A stretch of DNA of 64,000 nt from JALZMG01 sp963844175 (GCA_963844175.1 CAWJNE010000021.1:372001-436000); one strand, 5' to 3'. Positions 1 through 7,735 are shown, numbered from the stretch's first letter. The notes: a model not told the origin generated them from the letters alone. A program made the numbers and translations.

Positions 1-953
1 TCAACGCGCTGTCGGGTGACGACGCGGCGAGCAGCAACGCGCTGCCCAACTATGTCGGCATGCCCTTGCCCGACGTCGTCGCCGACATCAACGCCAGGAA
101 CTTGACGTCCGAGGTGTTCGCCCAGGAGAACCGCAGCGTGGCGCCCAATGTGGTCTTCCTGACCGATCCGGCTTCCGGCGCGCTGGTCGTCGAGGGCCAG
201 AACATCAAGCTGTACTTCAACCCCGAGCCGCAGCTGCAGGAGATCCCCAACGTCGAGGGCCAGACGCTGCTCGAAGCCCGCGCCAACCTCAGCGCCGCCG
301 GCTTCCAGGTCGGCCAGCTGATCAACGAGGAGAGCGAGACGATCGCCGACGGCGCCATCCTCCGCACCGACCCGCCGGCCGGACAACGCGTCGAGCAAGC
401 GACCACGGTCAACCTGGTCGTCTCCTCGGGACCGAACCAGGTGGCCGTGCCGGCGAACGTCGTCGGTCTCCCCGAGGACGAGGCCCAGGCGCTGCTCGAG
501 GACGACCCGTACCGGTTCTCCGTGAACGCGCTGGAAGAGGAGAGCGACAGCGTCGCCGAGGGGCTGGTGATCAGCACCGACCCGGCGCCCGGTCAGCTGG
601 TCGATGTCGGCGGAGCAGTGACGCTGGTCGTGTCGTCGGGGGCTCCGGGCGTCGAAGTGCCCGACGTGACGGGCGAATCGGAGGGCGAGGCCCGCGAAGA
701 GCTGACGCAGTTCGAGGTGGTGATCAGCTTCGAGGAGCTCGACCCCGGGAGCCCCAACGACCGGCTCGTGCTGAACCAGAGCATCGCGCCGGGACAGCTC
801 GCACCGGCGGGGACGACGATCGAGCTGGTCGTCGGCCTGGCCGCCGATCCGCCCCCCGAGACGGACCCGCCGGAGACGGACCCGCCCGACACGGAGCCCG
901 AGGCGACGGCGGCGGCGGTCGAGCCGACGGCTGCCGCGCCACCCGGGACCTGA
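1..953 (+). CDS. pknB: C-terminal PASTA region of a PknB-type Ser/Thr protein kinase (5' end outside window)
   Basis: The reading frame is open from the first base and ends with TGA at 951-953, so only about 316 C-terminal residues are present. They form four consecutive PASTA repeats, with recurring 'VP(D/N)V.G' starts and 'DP.(A/P)G' middles, followed by a Pro/Thr/Glu-rich tail with repeated 'ETDPP' units. PASTA domains are the extracellular peptidoglycan/muropeptide-sensing part of PknB-type kinases and of some penicillin-binding proteins. No kinase or transpeptidase domain is visible. The kinase assignment rests on neighbours: in other Actinobacteria pknB lies next to trpG and crgA, as here. 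A PASTA-containing PBP is the alternative. Confidence 0.75.
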   Translation, partial: NALSGDDAASSNALPNYVGMPLPDVVADINARNLTSEVFAQENRSVAPNVVFLTDPASGALVVEGQNIKLYFNPEPQLQEIPNVEGQTLLEARANLSAAGFQVGQLINEESETIADGAILRTDPPAGQRVEQATTVNLVVSSGPNQVAVPANVVGLPEDEAQALLEDDPYRFSVNALEEESDSVAEGLVISTDPAPGQLVDVGGAVTLVVSSGAPGVEVPDVTGESEGEAREELTQFEVVISFEELDPGSPNDRLVLNQSIAPGQLAPAGTTIELVVGLAADPPPETDPPETDPPDTEPEATAAAVEPTAAAPPGT

Positions 954-974
954 CGCCGTCGGTAGCGTGAGCGC

Positions 975-1235
975 ATGCTGGGCACGATCCTGTGGGTCGC
1001 CGCCGGCCTGCTGGTGGGCTACCTGGTGTGGAAGGTCGGCATCGCCATGTTGCGGTCGCTGACCCGGCCGCTGCCCCCACCTCCCCCGCCGGGCGAGCTG
1101 CGCCGGGTCAACCTGCGGTACCGGTGCGACGTCTGCGGCGTCGAGGTGAAGCTGACCATGGCGCCCGACGAGGACCCACCGCCGCCGCGTCACTGCCTCG
1201 AGGACATGATCGTCGTCGCTCCCGTGATGGAGTGA
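975..1235 (+). CDS. Small membrane-anchored zinc-ribbon protein
   Basis: This 86-residue protein has one N-terminal membrane segment (residues 2-22), a proline run (about 36-41) and a short cysteine-containing tail with CDVCG near residue 51 and a further CLED near residue 75. The spacing resembles a small zinc ribbon facing the cytoplasm. The ATG start is 21 bp after the kinase stop, so the two genes may be cotranscribed. I do not recognise a named family. The position, between a PknB-like gene and crgA, suggests a cell-envelope role, but that is inference only. Confidence 0.6.
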   Translation: MLGTILWVAAGLLVGYLVWKVGIAMLRSLTRPLPPPPPPGELRRVNLRYRCDVCGVEVKLTMAPDEDPPPPRHCLEDMIVVAPVME

Positions 1236-1240
1236 GCCGA

Positions 1241-1262
1241 GGTTGTCCACAGGTTGTGGACG
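1241..1262. terminator. Hairpin between convergent genes that also matches two DnaA boxes
   Basis: GTCCACA (1245-1251) and TGTGGAC (1255-1261) form a perfect 7-bp stem with a 3-nt loop. It lies between the convergent stops of the zinc-ribbon gene and crgA, so a two-way terminator is the simplest reading. There is no U tract. The left arm is also an exact DnaA box, TTGTCCACA (1243-1251), and the right arm reads TCGTCCACA on the minus strand, one base from consensus. Confidence 0.4.
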
Positions 1263-1294
1263 ATCCAGTGGAGAACCACACGGATGTCATTCGG

Positions 1295-1675
1295 TCACCC
1301 TCCGTTCCCCCCACGGGCCCCCGCCGTCCACGTACGGGTCGGGGACATCGAGCGCCAGCGGGTGGCCAGGAACAGGCCGCCGAGCAGGCACACCAGCCCG
1401 ACGAGCAGCGGGATGTTGCTGTCCGAGAAAACCAAGTAGCGGGCCATGATCGCCAGCCCGCCGATGACGAACAGGGCGAGCATCACGACCGGCAGCCACG
1501 GCGGGCTCTCCTTGGCCGACATCGGCGTCGGCGGTGTGTAGCGCGACGACGGCGCGACGCGCCCATGGGCCGGGTGGCCCGCCGACTCGCTGCGCGCCGG
1601 CGCCGGGCGCTGACCCGGCTTGGTGCCCGCCGGTGTGACGCGACCGCCACCCGTCTTGCGTTTCGGAGGAGCCAC
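1295..1675 (-). CDS. crgA: Cell division protein CrgA
   Basis: This 126-residue protein has a basic, Pro/Ala-rich N-terminus (APPKRKTGGGR) and two closely spaced membrane segments (about residues 60-80 and 87-106), ending with 'GGLFLATRWR'. That architecture and the terminal (T/A)xRWR are typical of CrgA, an actinobacterial divisome membrane protein that interacts with FtsZ/FtsQ/FtsI in mycobacteria. The GTG at 1675 is chosen because the open frame further upstream is only basic low-complexity translation and the family starts with such a KR-rich stretch. It is somewhat longer than the roughly 90-residue mycobacterial protein. It is divergent from trpG/pabA, as in other Actinobacteria. Confidence 0.85.
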   Translation of the reverse strand: MAPPKRKTGGGRVTPAGTKPGQRPAPARSESAGHPAHGRVAPSSRYTPPTPMSAKESPPWLPVVMLALFVIGGLAIMARYLVFSDSNIPLLVGLVCLLGGLFLATRWRSMSPTRTWTAGARGGNGG

Positions 1676-1828
1676 GGCCGCCGAGCCTAGGAGCAACGAC
1701 CCGACGACCCGCCACCGCCGCCTTCCTCTCGGGATCCATGCCACGGCGTGATCTGGGCGGCATGCGTGCCGCACGCGGCAACGAACCCGCCCGGTTCGGT
1801 GGGCAGGCCGGCGGTACCGTCGGGCGCC

Positions 1829-2428
1829 GTGCGGATCCTCGTGCTCGACAGCTACGACAGCTTTGTCTTCAACCTGGTCCAGTACCTGGGTGAGCTCGGG
1901 GCCGAGCCGATCGTGCACCGCAACGACGCCATCACGATCGACCAAGCGGTCGACCTGGCGCCCGACGGCGTCCTGCTGTCACCGGGCCCGGGCCGCCCGG
2001 AGGACGCCGGGATCCTCTGCGCCGCCGTCGAGACGTTCGGCGCCGGCGGCACCCCGGTGCTCGGCGTCTGCCTCGGCCAGCAAGCGATCGGCCACGCCCA
2101 CGGGGCAGCGATCATCGGCGCCGCCGAGCTGATGCACGGCAAGACGTCGCCGATCGATCACGACGGCCGGGGCATCTTCGCCGGCCTGCCGACGCCCCTG
2201 ACGGCGACGCGCTACCACTCGCTGACCATCGATCCGGCGTCGCTGCCCGATGTGCTGCAGGTGACCGCCACCACTGCCGACGGCACGATCATGGGCGTGC
2301 GGCACCGGGATCGTCCGGTCGAGGGCGTGCAGTTCCACCCGGAGAGCGTGCTCACCGCGGCCGGGCACGACCTGCTGCGCAACTGGTTGGCGACGTGCGC
2401 CGAGCGGGCGCCGGTCAGCGGCCGTTGA
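1829..2428 (+). CDS. trpG: Anthranilate / aminodeoxychorismate synthase glutamine amidotransferase component (TrpG/PabA)
   Basis: This 199-residue class I glutamine amidotransferase supplies ammonia from glutamine to chorismate for anthranilate or aminodeoxychorismate synthesis. It starts 'RILVLDSYDSFVFNL', has the nucleophile elbow GVCLGQQAIG with the catalytic Cys, and 'QFHPESV' with the His/Glu pair. The length is normal. GTG at 1829 is chosen because the family begins with this hydrophobic strand; the open frame upstream adds no conserved residues. No synthase large subunit is nearby, so tryptophan and folate roles cannot be separated. The gene is kept beside pknB and crgA in Actinobacteria. 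Confidence 0.9.
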   Translation: MRILVLDSYDSFVFNLVQYLGELGAEPIVHRNDAITIDQAVDLAPDGVLLSPGPGRPEDAGILCAAVETFGAGGTPVLGVCLGQQAIGHAHGAAIIGAAELMHGKTSPIDHDGRGIFAGLPTPLTATRYHSLTIDPASLPDVLQVTATTADGTIMGVRHRDRPVEGVQFHPESVLTAAGHDLLRNWLATCAERAPVSGR

Positions 2429-2822
2429 CGTCGTCGACCTGGCCGATCTGGCGCAGGTAGCCGAGCGAGTCCCAGTAGTCGGTGCGTTCGGTGATCAAGC
2501 CGTCGACGACCTCGAAGACCATCGCCCCGCGGACCTCGACCGGCTGTTGCTCACTCGTCGCCGTCAGCCGGTACGCCACGGCGACGTGGTTGCCGTCGGC
2601 GATCACGCGCTCGACGTGGTAGGCGAGGCCGGGGAACCGCTCGAGGAAGCCGGGCAGGCGCCGCACGTACTCGTCGCGGCCCGCGCATCCGCTGCCCAGC
2701 GCGGACGCGTGGGCGTTGACGAATCCTTCGCTCACGTGCCCAGCGATCGTCTCGGGATCCCGCCCGGCGAACGACGCCAGGTAGGCCAGGGCGACCGCCG
2801 CCGGCGGTGACCCGCCCGTCAC
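2415..2822 (-). CDS. SnoaL/NTF2-like fold protein
   Basis: This 135-residue protein has the pattern of a SnoaL-like (NTF2 fold) domain: an N-terminal helix 'VALAYLASFAGRDPETIAGHV', then 'YHVERVIADGNHVAVAYRLTATSEQ', and a C-terminal 'RGAMVFEVVDGLITERTDYWD'. These are small barrels that bind or isomerise hydrophobic substrates; no specific reaction can be given. GTG at 2822 leaves 19 bp after the VOC gene upstream on the same strand, so it is probably the last gene of a three-gene operon. Its end overlaps the end of trpG by 14 bp in convergent orientation. Confidence 0.75.
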   Translation of the reverse strand: MTGGSPPAAVALAYLASFAGRDPETIAGHVSEGFVNAHASALGSGCAGRDEYVRRLPGFLERFPGLAYHVERVIADGNHVAVAYRLTATSEQQPVEVRGAMVFEVVDGLITERTDYWDSLGYLRQIGQVDDVNGR

Positions 2823-2841
2823 GCCAGCCTGCGCCCGTCGC

Positions 2842-3348
2842 TCACCCGCCGCCCCACACCTCCTGCGCCTTGGCGTACACGCCCTGGTCGAAGGAGAACT
2901 CGACCATGTTCCCGTCGGGATCGCGCAGCATGCACACGTAGCCGACGGGGTCCGGGAGCTGCTGCGGCGGCATCGCCAGGCAGCCGGCGGCCTCGCCACG
3001 GGCGGCGATGGCGTCGATGTCGTCCCGCTCCGGGAGCTCCACGCCGAAGTGGGCGAACGGCGCCAGCACCTCGCGGGGGTAGTCGCGGAACGGGTCGGTC
3101 TCGGGGAGGAACTGGGCCAGCACCAGGATGAACGGCTTGTCCGGCGAGTCGGGTTGACCGAGCCAGGCCCCGAAGCCCATGTAGTCCTGGCGCTTGTCGA
3201 GCAGCTCGAGCGGCGTGAACTCCTCGTACCAGGCGATGGAGGCGTCGACGTCGGCGACGCGCAGCGCGATGTGCGTCCAGCGCGGCTGCGTCGGACGAAG
3301 GGCGTTCACGGCCACGTCGTGCGCCCGCTCGGCGACACCCTCACTCAC
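2842..3348 (-). CDS. VOC-superfamily (glyoxalase/bleomycin-resistance fold) protein
   Basis: This 168-residue single-domain VOC protein reads 'WTHIALRVADVDASIAWYEEF' at the start of the fold and ends 'YVCMLRDPDGNMVEFSFDQG', the usual metal-binding His and Glu positions. VOC enzymes use a divalent metal to isomerise, cleave or conjugate small molecules; the substrate cannot be read from sequence. The GTG start at 3348 overlaps the stop of the upstream VOC gene by 8 bp, so the two are translationally coupled. Confidence 0.8.
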   Translation of the reverse strand: MSEGVAERAHDVAVNALRPTQPRWTHIALRVADVDASIAWYEEFTPLELLDKRQDYMGFGAWLGQPDSPDKPFILVLAQFLPETDPFRDYPREVLAPFAHFGVELPERDDIDAIAARGEAAGCLAMPPQQLPDPVGYVCMLRDPDGNMVEFSFDQGVYAKAQEVWGGG

Positions 3349-3832
3349 TCGTCGTCCCCTCGGGGATCTGCGGGTCGTCGCCGCCCTTGACCCAGAGGAT
3401 CAGCGTGTTGCCCCACGGATCCTTGATCGCCGCGTTGAAGCCGTTGAACTCGGCCCAGTAGTGGTCGCGCCAGAGGATCTCGGCGCCCCGGGCCGCGGCC
3501 TCGTCGAGGATCCGATCGACGGAGTCGTCGTCGCTGACGAGGATCCACGTCCGAACGGTGCGCCCGTCCGACGCGATGTGGCGCGGCTCGACGCCGTCGG
3601 GCTCGGGGTGCGGGCGGGCGTTGGCCACGTTGTGGATCCCCATGTGCAGGTTCCCCGTCGGCCCCGGTGTGCCGTCGTCGAGGGGGAACTGCCCGCCCGG
3701 CACGATGCGGTGGAAGACCCCGTCGGGGCGGGGCTCGACGTCCCACCCGAACACGGCGCGGTAGAACTCGGCCGACGCCGCCGGGTCGGTCGACGGGAAA
3801 TCGACGAAGATCAACGTGTTCGGCTGGCCCAT
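3341..3832 (-). CDS. VOC-superfamily protein, first gene of a three-gene operon
   Basis: This 163-residue protein starts 'NTLIFVDFPSTDPAASAEFYRAVFGW', the classic N-terminal half of a VOC domain, and finishes 'AAIKDPWGNTLILWVKGG', the C-terminal metal-binding half. It resembles the many small actinobacterial VOC proteins of unknown substrate. It overlaps the next VOC gene by 8 bp. It is divergent from the GntR regulator at 3955, with a TGGTCAGACCA palindrome in the shared promoter region, so it may belong to that regulator's targets. Confidence 0.8.
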   Translation of the reverse strand: MGQPNTLIFVDFPSTDPAASAEFYRAVFGWDVEPRPDGVFHRIVPGGQFPLDDGTPGPTGNLHMGIHNVANARPHPEPDGVEPRHIASDGRTVRTWILVSDDDSVDRILDEAAARGAEILWRDHYWAEFNGFNAAIKDPWGNTLILWVKGGDDPQIPEGTTSE

Positions 3833-3866
3833 CGCGACCGACCCTAGCGTCGAGCCCTCGGTCGGA

Positions 3867-3877
3867 TGGTCAGACCA
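3867..3877. promoter_or_regulatory. Candidate FadR/GntR operator, copy 1 (TGGTCAGACCA)
   Basis: TGGTCAGACCA is a perfect TGGT-N3-ACCA palindrome in the divergent promoter between the VOC operon and the GntR gene. It is the reverse complement of the sites at 5070 and 11943. FadR-subfamily GntR regulators are known to bind TNGTNNNACNA-type sites. The position fits autoregulation. Confidence 0.7.
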
Positions 3878-3954
3878 ACAGGCCGATCGGCCAGATCGTC
3901 AGGAAGCGGCGAGTACGGTGAGCGCGTGGTCCGATCAGCCGACTCGCCTCGGTG

Positions 3955-4704
3955 ATGACCGACGCCGCCACGAGGCCTGCCGAGCGCCTGGAGCCGGTCT
4001 TCGAGCCCGTCGCTCGGGAGACCCTGAGCACGATGATCCGGGACCGCCTCGCCGCCCGCATCACCAGCGGCGAGCTGGAACCGGGGGCTCAGATGCCCTC
4101 GGAGCGCCGGCTCTCCGAGCAGTTCCAGGTCGCCCGCACGTCCGTGCGCGAAGCGATGCAGGGGCTCGTCTCGCTCGGCGTCATCGAGCGGCGCGGGAAC
4201 CGCTCCTACGTCGCCGAGCGACTGCCCGACCTGCAGCTCAACGGCCACCGGGACGACGATCGCAAAGCCTTCGTCCGCCAGCTGTTCGAGACCCGGCGGG
4301 CGCTGGAGCTGCCGATCGTCGAGCTGGCCGCGAAGCGTGCGACCGACGACGACCGGGCCGAGATCGACGAGCTGGCAAAGGGCTTCACCCCCGGGATGCC
4401 ACTCGCCGACTTCCGGACCCTCGACCGAGCGTTCCACGGGGCGATCGCCAGGGCGTGTGGCAACCCGCTGCTCGTCGAGCTGTACGGCAAGGTGCTCGCC
4501 CGCCTGTTCCGGTCCGACGACTTCGCCTCGCTGCTGTCGGCCGACGCCAACCAGCTCGAGGTGGAGCGGATCGTCAACCGCGCCGTGCGGGACCACCGGA
4601 TGATCGCCAGGGCCGTGTCTGCCGGCGATCCGGTCGCCGCCGTGGACGCCGGCACCCGCCACCTCGACGCCGTCGAGCACAGCATGATCGACAAGTTGGT
4701 CTGA
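3955..4704 (+). CDS. GntR-family transcriptional regulator, FadR subfamily (FCD domain)
   Basis: The N-terminal winged helix-turn-helix spans about residues 18-85: 'SERRLSEQFQVARTSVREAM' followed by 'LVSLGVIERRGNRSYV'. The all-helical FCD domain follows, with metal/ligand-binding residues seen as 'DRAFHGAIARACGN' and 'RDHRMIARAVSAGD'. The length (249 residues) is normal for the FadR/VanR group, which usually repress catabolic operons and respond to a pathway acid. ATG at 3955 directly follows an in-frame GTG at 3952. Three TGGTCTGACCA palindromes lie before this gene, before the cupin/hyuA genes and before the ABC transporter, so it is the likely local regulator. Its own stop codon sits inside a half-site, TGGTCTGA (4697-4704). 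Confidence 0.9.
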   Translation: MTDAATRPAERLEPVFEPVARETLSTMIRDRLAARITSGELEPGAQMPSERRLSEQFQVARTSVREAMQGLVSLGVIERRGNRSYVAERLPDLQLNGHRDDDRKAFVRQLFETRRALELPIVELAAKRATDDDRAEIDELAKGFTPGMPLADFRTLDRAFHGAIARACGNPLLVELYGKVLARLFRSDDFASLLSADANQLEVERIVNRAVRDHRMIARAVSAGDPVAAVDAGTRHLDAVEHSMIDKLV

Positions 4705-5061
4705 GTCGGAGGCTTCGCAGCGAGCGAGGCCATCATCGGCAGGGCGGTCCCCGAGCGTTCGTGCCGCAGCGGGGGTGACAGCCCAGGCCGGCCGTGCCCG
4801 GCCCAGCCGAGCGAGCGGAGTCTTCGCAGCGAGCGAGGCCATCGCGGCAGGGCGGTCCCCGAGCGTTCGTGCCGCAGCGGCGATGACAGCCCAGGCCGGC
4901 CGTGCCCGGCCCAGCCGAGCGAGCGGAGTCTTCGCAGCGAGCGAGGCCATCGCGGCAGGGCGGTCCCCGAGCGTTCGTACCGCAGCGGCGATGACAGCCC
5001 AGGCCGGCCGTGCCCGGCCCAGCCGAGCGAGCGGAGTCTTCGGAGCGAGCGAGGCCATCAT
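4705..5061. repeat. 108-bp tandem repeat array (three units plus a partial)
   Basis: Unit 1 is 4713-4821 (109 bp), unit 2 is 4822-4929 and unit 3 is 4930-5037 (108 bp each). A partial fourth unit begins at 5038 and diverges after about 24 bp. The units are nearly identical and contain CTTCGCAGCGAGCGAGGCC and GCCCAGCCGAGCGAGCGG. The array is bracketed by the direct repeat TGGTCTGA (4697-4704 and 5070-5077), whose left copy is the 3' end of the GntR gene. Because 108 is divisible by three, both strands show open frames with 36-residue repeats; I do not regard them as coding. Relatives of the unit occur at 5.46, 7.7, 22.04 and 63.07 kb. Confidence 0.9.
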
Positions 5062-5069
5062 CACGGTTA

Positions 5070-5080
5070 TGGTCTGACCA
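5070..5080. promoter_or_regulatory. Candidate FadR/GntR operator, copy 2 (TGGTCTGACCA)
   Basis: A perfect 11-bp palindrome identical to the other two sites (up to strand), ending 8 bp before the TTG start of the cupin gene. A repressor bound here would cover the start region of the cupin-hyuA-hyuB-Rieske operon. The left eight bases are also the right-hand copy of the direct repeat that flanks the tandem array. Confidence 0.7.
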
Positions 5081-5088
5081 TCGGACCG

Positions 5089-5463
5089 TTGGGCAATGAG
5101 TACTGCCATTTCTACGACGATGCGGCGTTCGCCGAGACCGAGCGCCCTGGCTTCCGCCACCGGGTGATCACGGGGAGCGAGCTGCAGCTGTGCTTCTGGC
5201 GGATCGAGGGGGGCGCCACCGGTTCGGTCCTGCACCACCACACCGGCCACGAACAGCTCGGGATCATCGTGCGCGGCGGGCTCGACTTCCGCATCGGGGA
5301 CCCCGACGACGACCGGCGCGTGGTACTCGGCGAGGGTGACGTGTACCTGGCGCCGCGTTCGGTCTGGCACGGCGACTCGATCTTCCTGGGCGACGAGGAG
5401 TACGGCGAGTGCTGGATCCTCGACGTGTTCGCGCCACCCCGCCCGGAACTGGTGCACCAATGA
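5089..5463 (+). CDS. Cupin-domain protein
   Basis: This 124-residue single cupin has motif 1 as 'HHHTGHEQLGIIVRGGLDFRIG' split around the metal ligands (HHHTGHEQ), and motif 2 as 'LGEGDVYLAPRSVWHGDS', where the last His is the fourth ligand. The core metal residues are all present. Small cupins of this kind act as dioxygenases, isomerases or substrate-binding accessory proteins in catabolic operons. No ATG is available in frame; TTG at 5089 is the best start, only 8 bp after the operator and preceded by a weak GGA. Its C-terminus GGTGCACCAATGA is repeated exactly at the start of hyuA 110 bp later, so the two genes probably once overlapped. Confidence 0.75.
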   Translation: MGNEYCHFYDDAAFAETERPGFRHRVITGSELQLCFWRIEGGATGSVLHHHTGHEQLGIIVRGGLDFRIGDPDDDRRVVLGEGDVYLAPRSVWHGDSIFLGDEEYGECWILDVFAPPRPELVHQ

Positions 5464-5576
5464 GCGAGCGAGTCTTCGAGCGAGCGAACCATCATTACGG
5501 TCTTTTCGGTCATTGGTGCCCGGTCGAGATCACTGAGACGAACGCGTCGCAGTGGTCGACGGTGCACCAATGACCG
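5451..5576. repeat. Inserted repeat element between cupin and hyuA, with 13-bp flanking direct repeats and an inverted copy
   Basis: GGTGCACCAATGA occurs at 5451-5463 (cupin end) and at 5561-5573 (hyuA start), exactly 110 bp apart. The DNA between begins with a GAGCGAGCG-rich copy of the dispersed repeat (5461-5495). It also carries CGGTCATTGGTG (5507-5518), the perfect inverse of CACCAATGACCG (5565-5576), so an RNA hairpin could cover the hyuA ATG at 5570. Removing one repeat plus the insert restores an ATGA stop/start overlap between the two genes. Insertion with duplication is inferred. Confidence 0.65.
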
Positions 5577-7655
5577 ACTGGCGGCTGGCCGTCGACATCG
5601 GCGGCACGTTCACCGACGTCGTGCTGCTCGACGCGTCGTCGGGCCAGGTCGCCGTGGACAAGACGCTGACCACGCCCGTCCAACCCACTCGACGGGGTGC
5701 GCCGCGGCGTCGAGCAGCTGCTCGGCCGGTCCGGGGTCCGACCCTCCGACATCAGGGCGCCGATCGTCCACGCCACGACGCTGATCACGAACGCGCTGAT
5801 CGAGGGCAAGACGGGTCGAGCGGGCCTGGTCACCACGGCCGGGTTCGGGGACACGCTCCTGATCCGCGACGAGCACCGCTACGACATGTACGACCTGCAG
5901 ATCGAGTTCCCGCCCCCGCCGGTGCCACGGGAGCTGACGTTCGAGCTGGTCGAGCGCACCGGTGCCGAGGGCGCCGTGCTCGTCGCTCCCACCACCGACG
6001 CCCTCGACGCGCTGACGGCGACACTCGGCGCGGCCGAGGTCGAAGCGGTCGGCGTCTGCTTGCTGAACGCCTACGTCGACGCGACGAACGAGCGGGCCGT
6101 CGCCGACCACCTGCGGCGCGAGCTCGGCGTCCCGGTGTGCATCTCGGCGGAGGTCTCGCCGCAGATCCGCGAGTACCCGCGCATGGTCACGACGGCGTGC
6201 AACGCCGCCACGATGCCGGTGATCGGGCCATACCTCGACGAGCTGCAGAAGTGGCTGTCGACCGAGGGGTTCGGCGGCGCCGTGCTGATGATGCTGTCGA
6301 ACGGGGGCGTCGTCGCCGCCGACGATGCGGCGCGCACCCCGATCCGCCTGGTCGAGTCGGGTCCCGCCGCTGGTGCGCTGGCCGGTACGTGGCTGGCCGG
6401 GCGCCTCGGGCTGGATCGACTGCTGTGCTTCGACATGGGCGGCACGACGGCGAAGGCATGCCTCATCGACGGCGGCGAGCCGGCGTTGACGAACACGTTC
6501 GAGGTCGGGCGGGTGTACCGGTTCAAGAAGGGCTCGGGGTTCCCCGTGTCCGTGCCGTCGGTCGACCTGGTCGAGATCGGCGCCGGCGGCGGGTCGCTGG
6601 CGCGCGTCGACCGCTTCGGGCTGCTCAAGGTCGGACCGGAGTCGGCGGGCGCTGTGCCGGGCCCGGCCTCGTACGGCAACGGCGGGACGGAGCCAGCGGT
6701 GACCGACGCCGACGTCGTGCTCGGCCTGCTCGACCCGGGGGCGTTCCTCGGCGGCGACATGCCGCTCGACGCGCAGCTCGCGGCGTCGGCCGTCGACGCG
6801 GTCGGCGCCGAGCTGCACCTCGACACCACCGACACGGCCGCCGGCATCCACGACATCGTCGCCGAGAACATGGCCGCTGCCGCCCGCATGCACGCCGTGG
6901 AGCTGGGCATCGACCTGCGCGGCGTCCCGCTGCTGGGCTTCGGCGGCGCCGGTCCGGTGCATGCCTGCGTCGTGGCCGAGCTGCTCGACTCCGACCACGT
7001 CGTGTTCCCGGTCAACGCCAGCGTGCTGTCGGCGTTCGGGTCGCTGGTCTCGCCGATGCGCATCGACCTCGCCCGCTCCATGCCGCGCCGGCTCGACGCC
7101 GTCGACCCCGCCGAGCGCGACGCCCTGCTCGACGAACTTCGGACGGAGGGTCGCCGGGTGCTGTCCGCCGCCGGTGCGCAGGAGCAGGCGATCCGGTTCC
7201 GCTACGGGCTCGACGCCCGATACACGGGGCAGGGCAACGAGGTGACCGTGTGGTTGGGCGAGGGACCGACGTGGCCGGCCGACGACACCGAGGTGCTCGG
7301 CGCGTTCGAGGCCGAGTACCGCCGGATCTACGGGCTGACGATCCCCGACGTCGGGATCGAGGCCGTGACGTGGCGGCTGTCGGCCGTGGCCGAGGGCGTG
7401 ACCGTCGAGCCGGTCGAGCTGGCGGCCGGCGTGGCCGACCCGACGCCCGTCGCCTCCCGCCCCATCGCGTTTGTGCGCGGGGCGCCGCCCGACGACACCC
7501 CGGTGCACAAACGCCATCACCTGGCGGCCGGCGCGACGATGGACGGGCCGATGATCATCGAGGAACGGGAGACGACCGTGGTGATCCGCCCGGGATGGAC
7601 CGTGACGGTGGGCGCCGACGGCACCCTGCACGCCCGACGCGGGCAACTGTCGTGA
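5570..7655 (+). CDS. hyuA: Hydantoinase/oxoprolinase subunit A (HyuA family), interrupted by a +1 frameshift
   Basis: HyuA proteins are the ATP-using subunit of N-methylhydantoinase, 5-oxoprolinase and acetone-carboxylase-like enzymes. The N-terminus 'LAVDIGGTFTDVVLLD' carries the first phosphate-binding motif. After codon 39 (CCC, 5684-5686) one extra base (A5687) moves the reading frame, which continues as 'LDGVRRGVEQLLGRSGV' to the TGA at 7655. Further motifs are 'ESGPAAGALAGTWLAG', 'FDMGGTTAKACLIDGG' and 'LGFGGAGPVHA'. The joined length, about 694 residues, equals a normal family member, and both halves are well conserved, so an assembly error is as likely as a true mutation. hyuB follows 80 bp downstream with a repeat element between. 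Confidence 0.85.
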
Positions 7656-7735
7656 GCGCTTCGGCCCCCGACCGCAGCAGGCATGCCACCACGGGCGAGC
7701 GCCAGCGAGCAAGCGAGCGGAGCGAGCCATCGTGA
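7650..7735. repeat. Repeat element at the hyuA-hyuB junction with 6-bp flanking direct repeats
   Basis: TCGTGA ends hyuA (7650-7655) and recurs at 7730-7735 just before the hyuB ATG. Between them is an 80-bp period containing AGCGAGCAAGCGAGCGGAGC (7704-7723), related to the dispersed GAGCGAGCG repeat. Deleting one period would give TCGTGATGG, that is a TGATG stop/start overlap, the usual arrangement for hyuA-hyuB pairs. This mirrors the insertions at 4.7 and 5.46 kb. Confidence 0.55.

Noticed and set aside
4713..5037. Considered as a CRISPR array
   Set aside because: Units are contiguous and 108 bp long with no unique spacers, and no cas genes are present.
4775..5077. 100-residue frame made of 36-residue repeats
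   Set aside because: It follows only from the 108-bp tandem DNA repeat. The opposite strand is also open, there is no ribosome binding site, and the frame ends in the operator.
5687..5687. Programmed +1 frameshifting in hyuA
   Set aside because: The site CAACCCACTCG has no slippery run or stop codon like the prfB site, and the same type of shift recurs in unrelated genes, so an insertion error or mutation is simpler.
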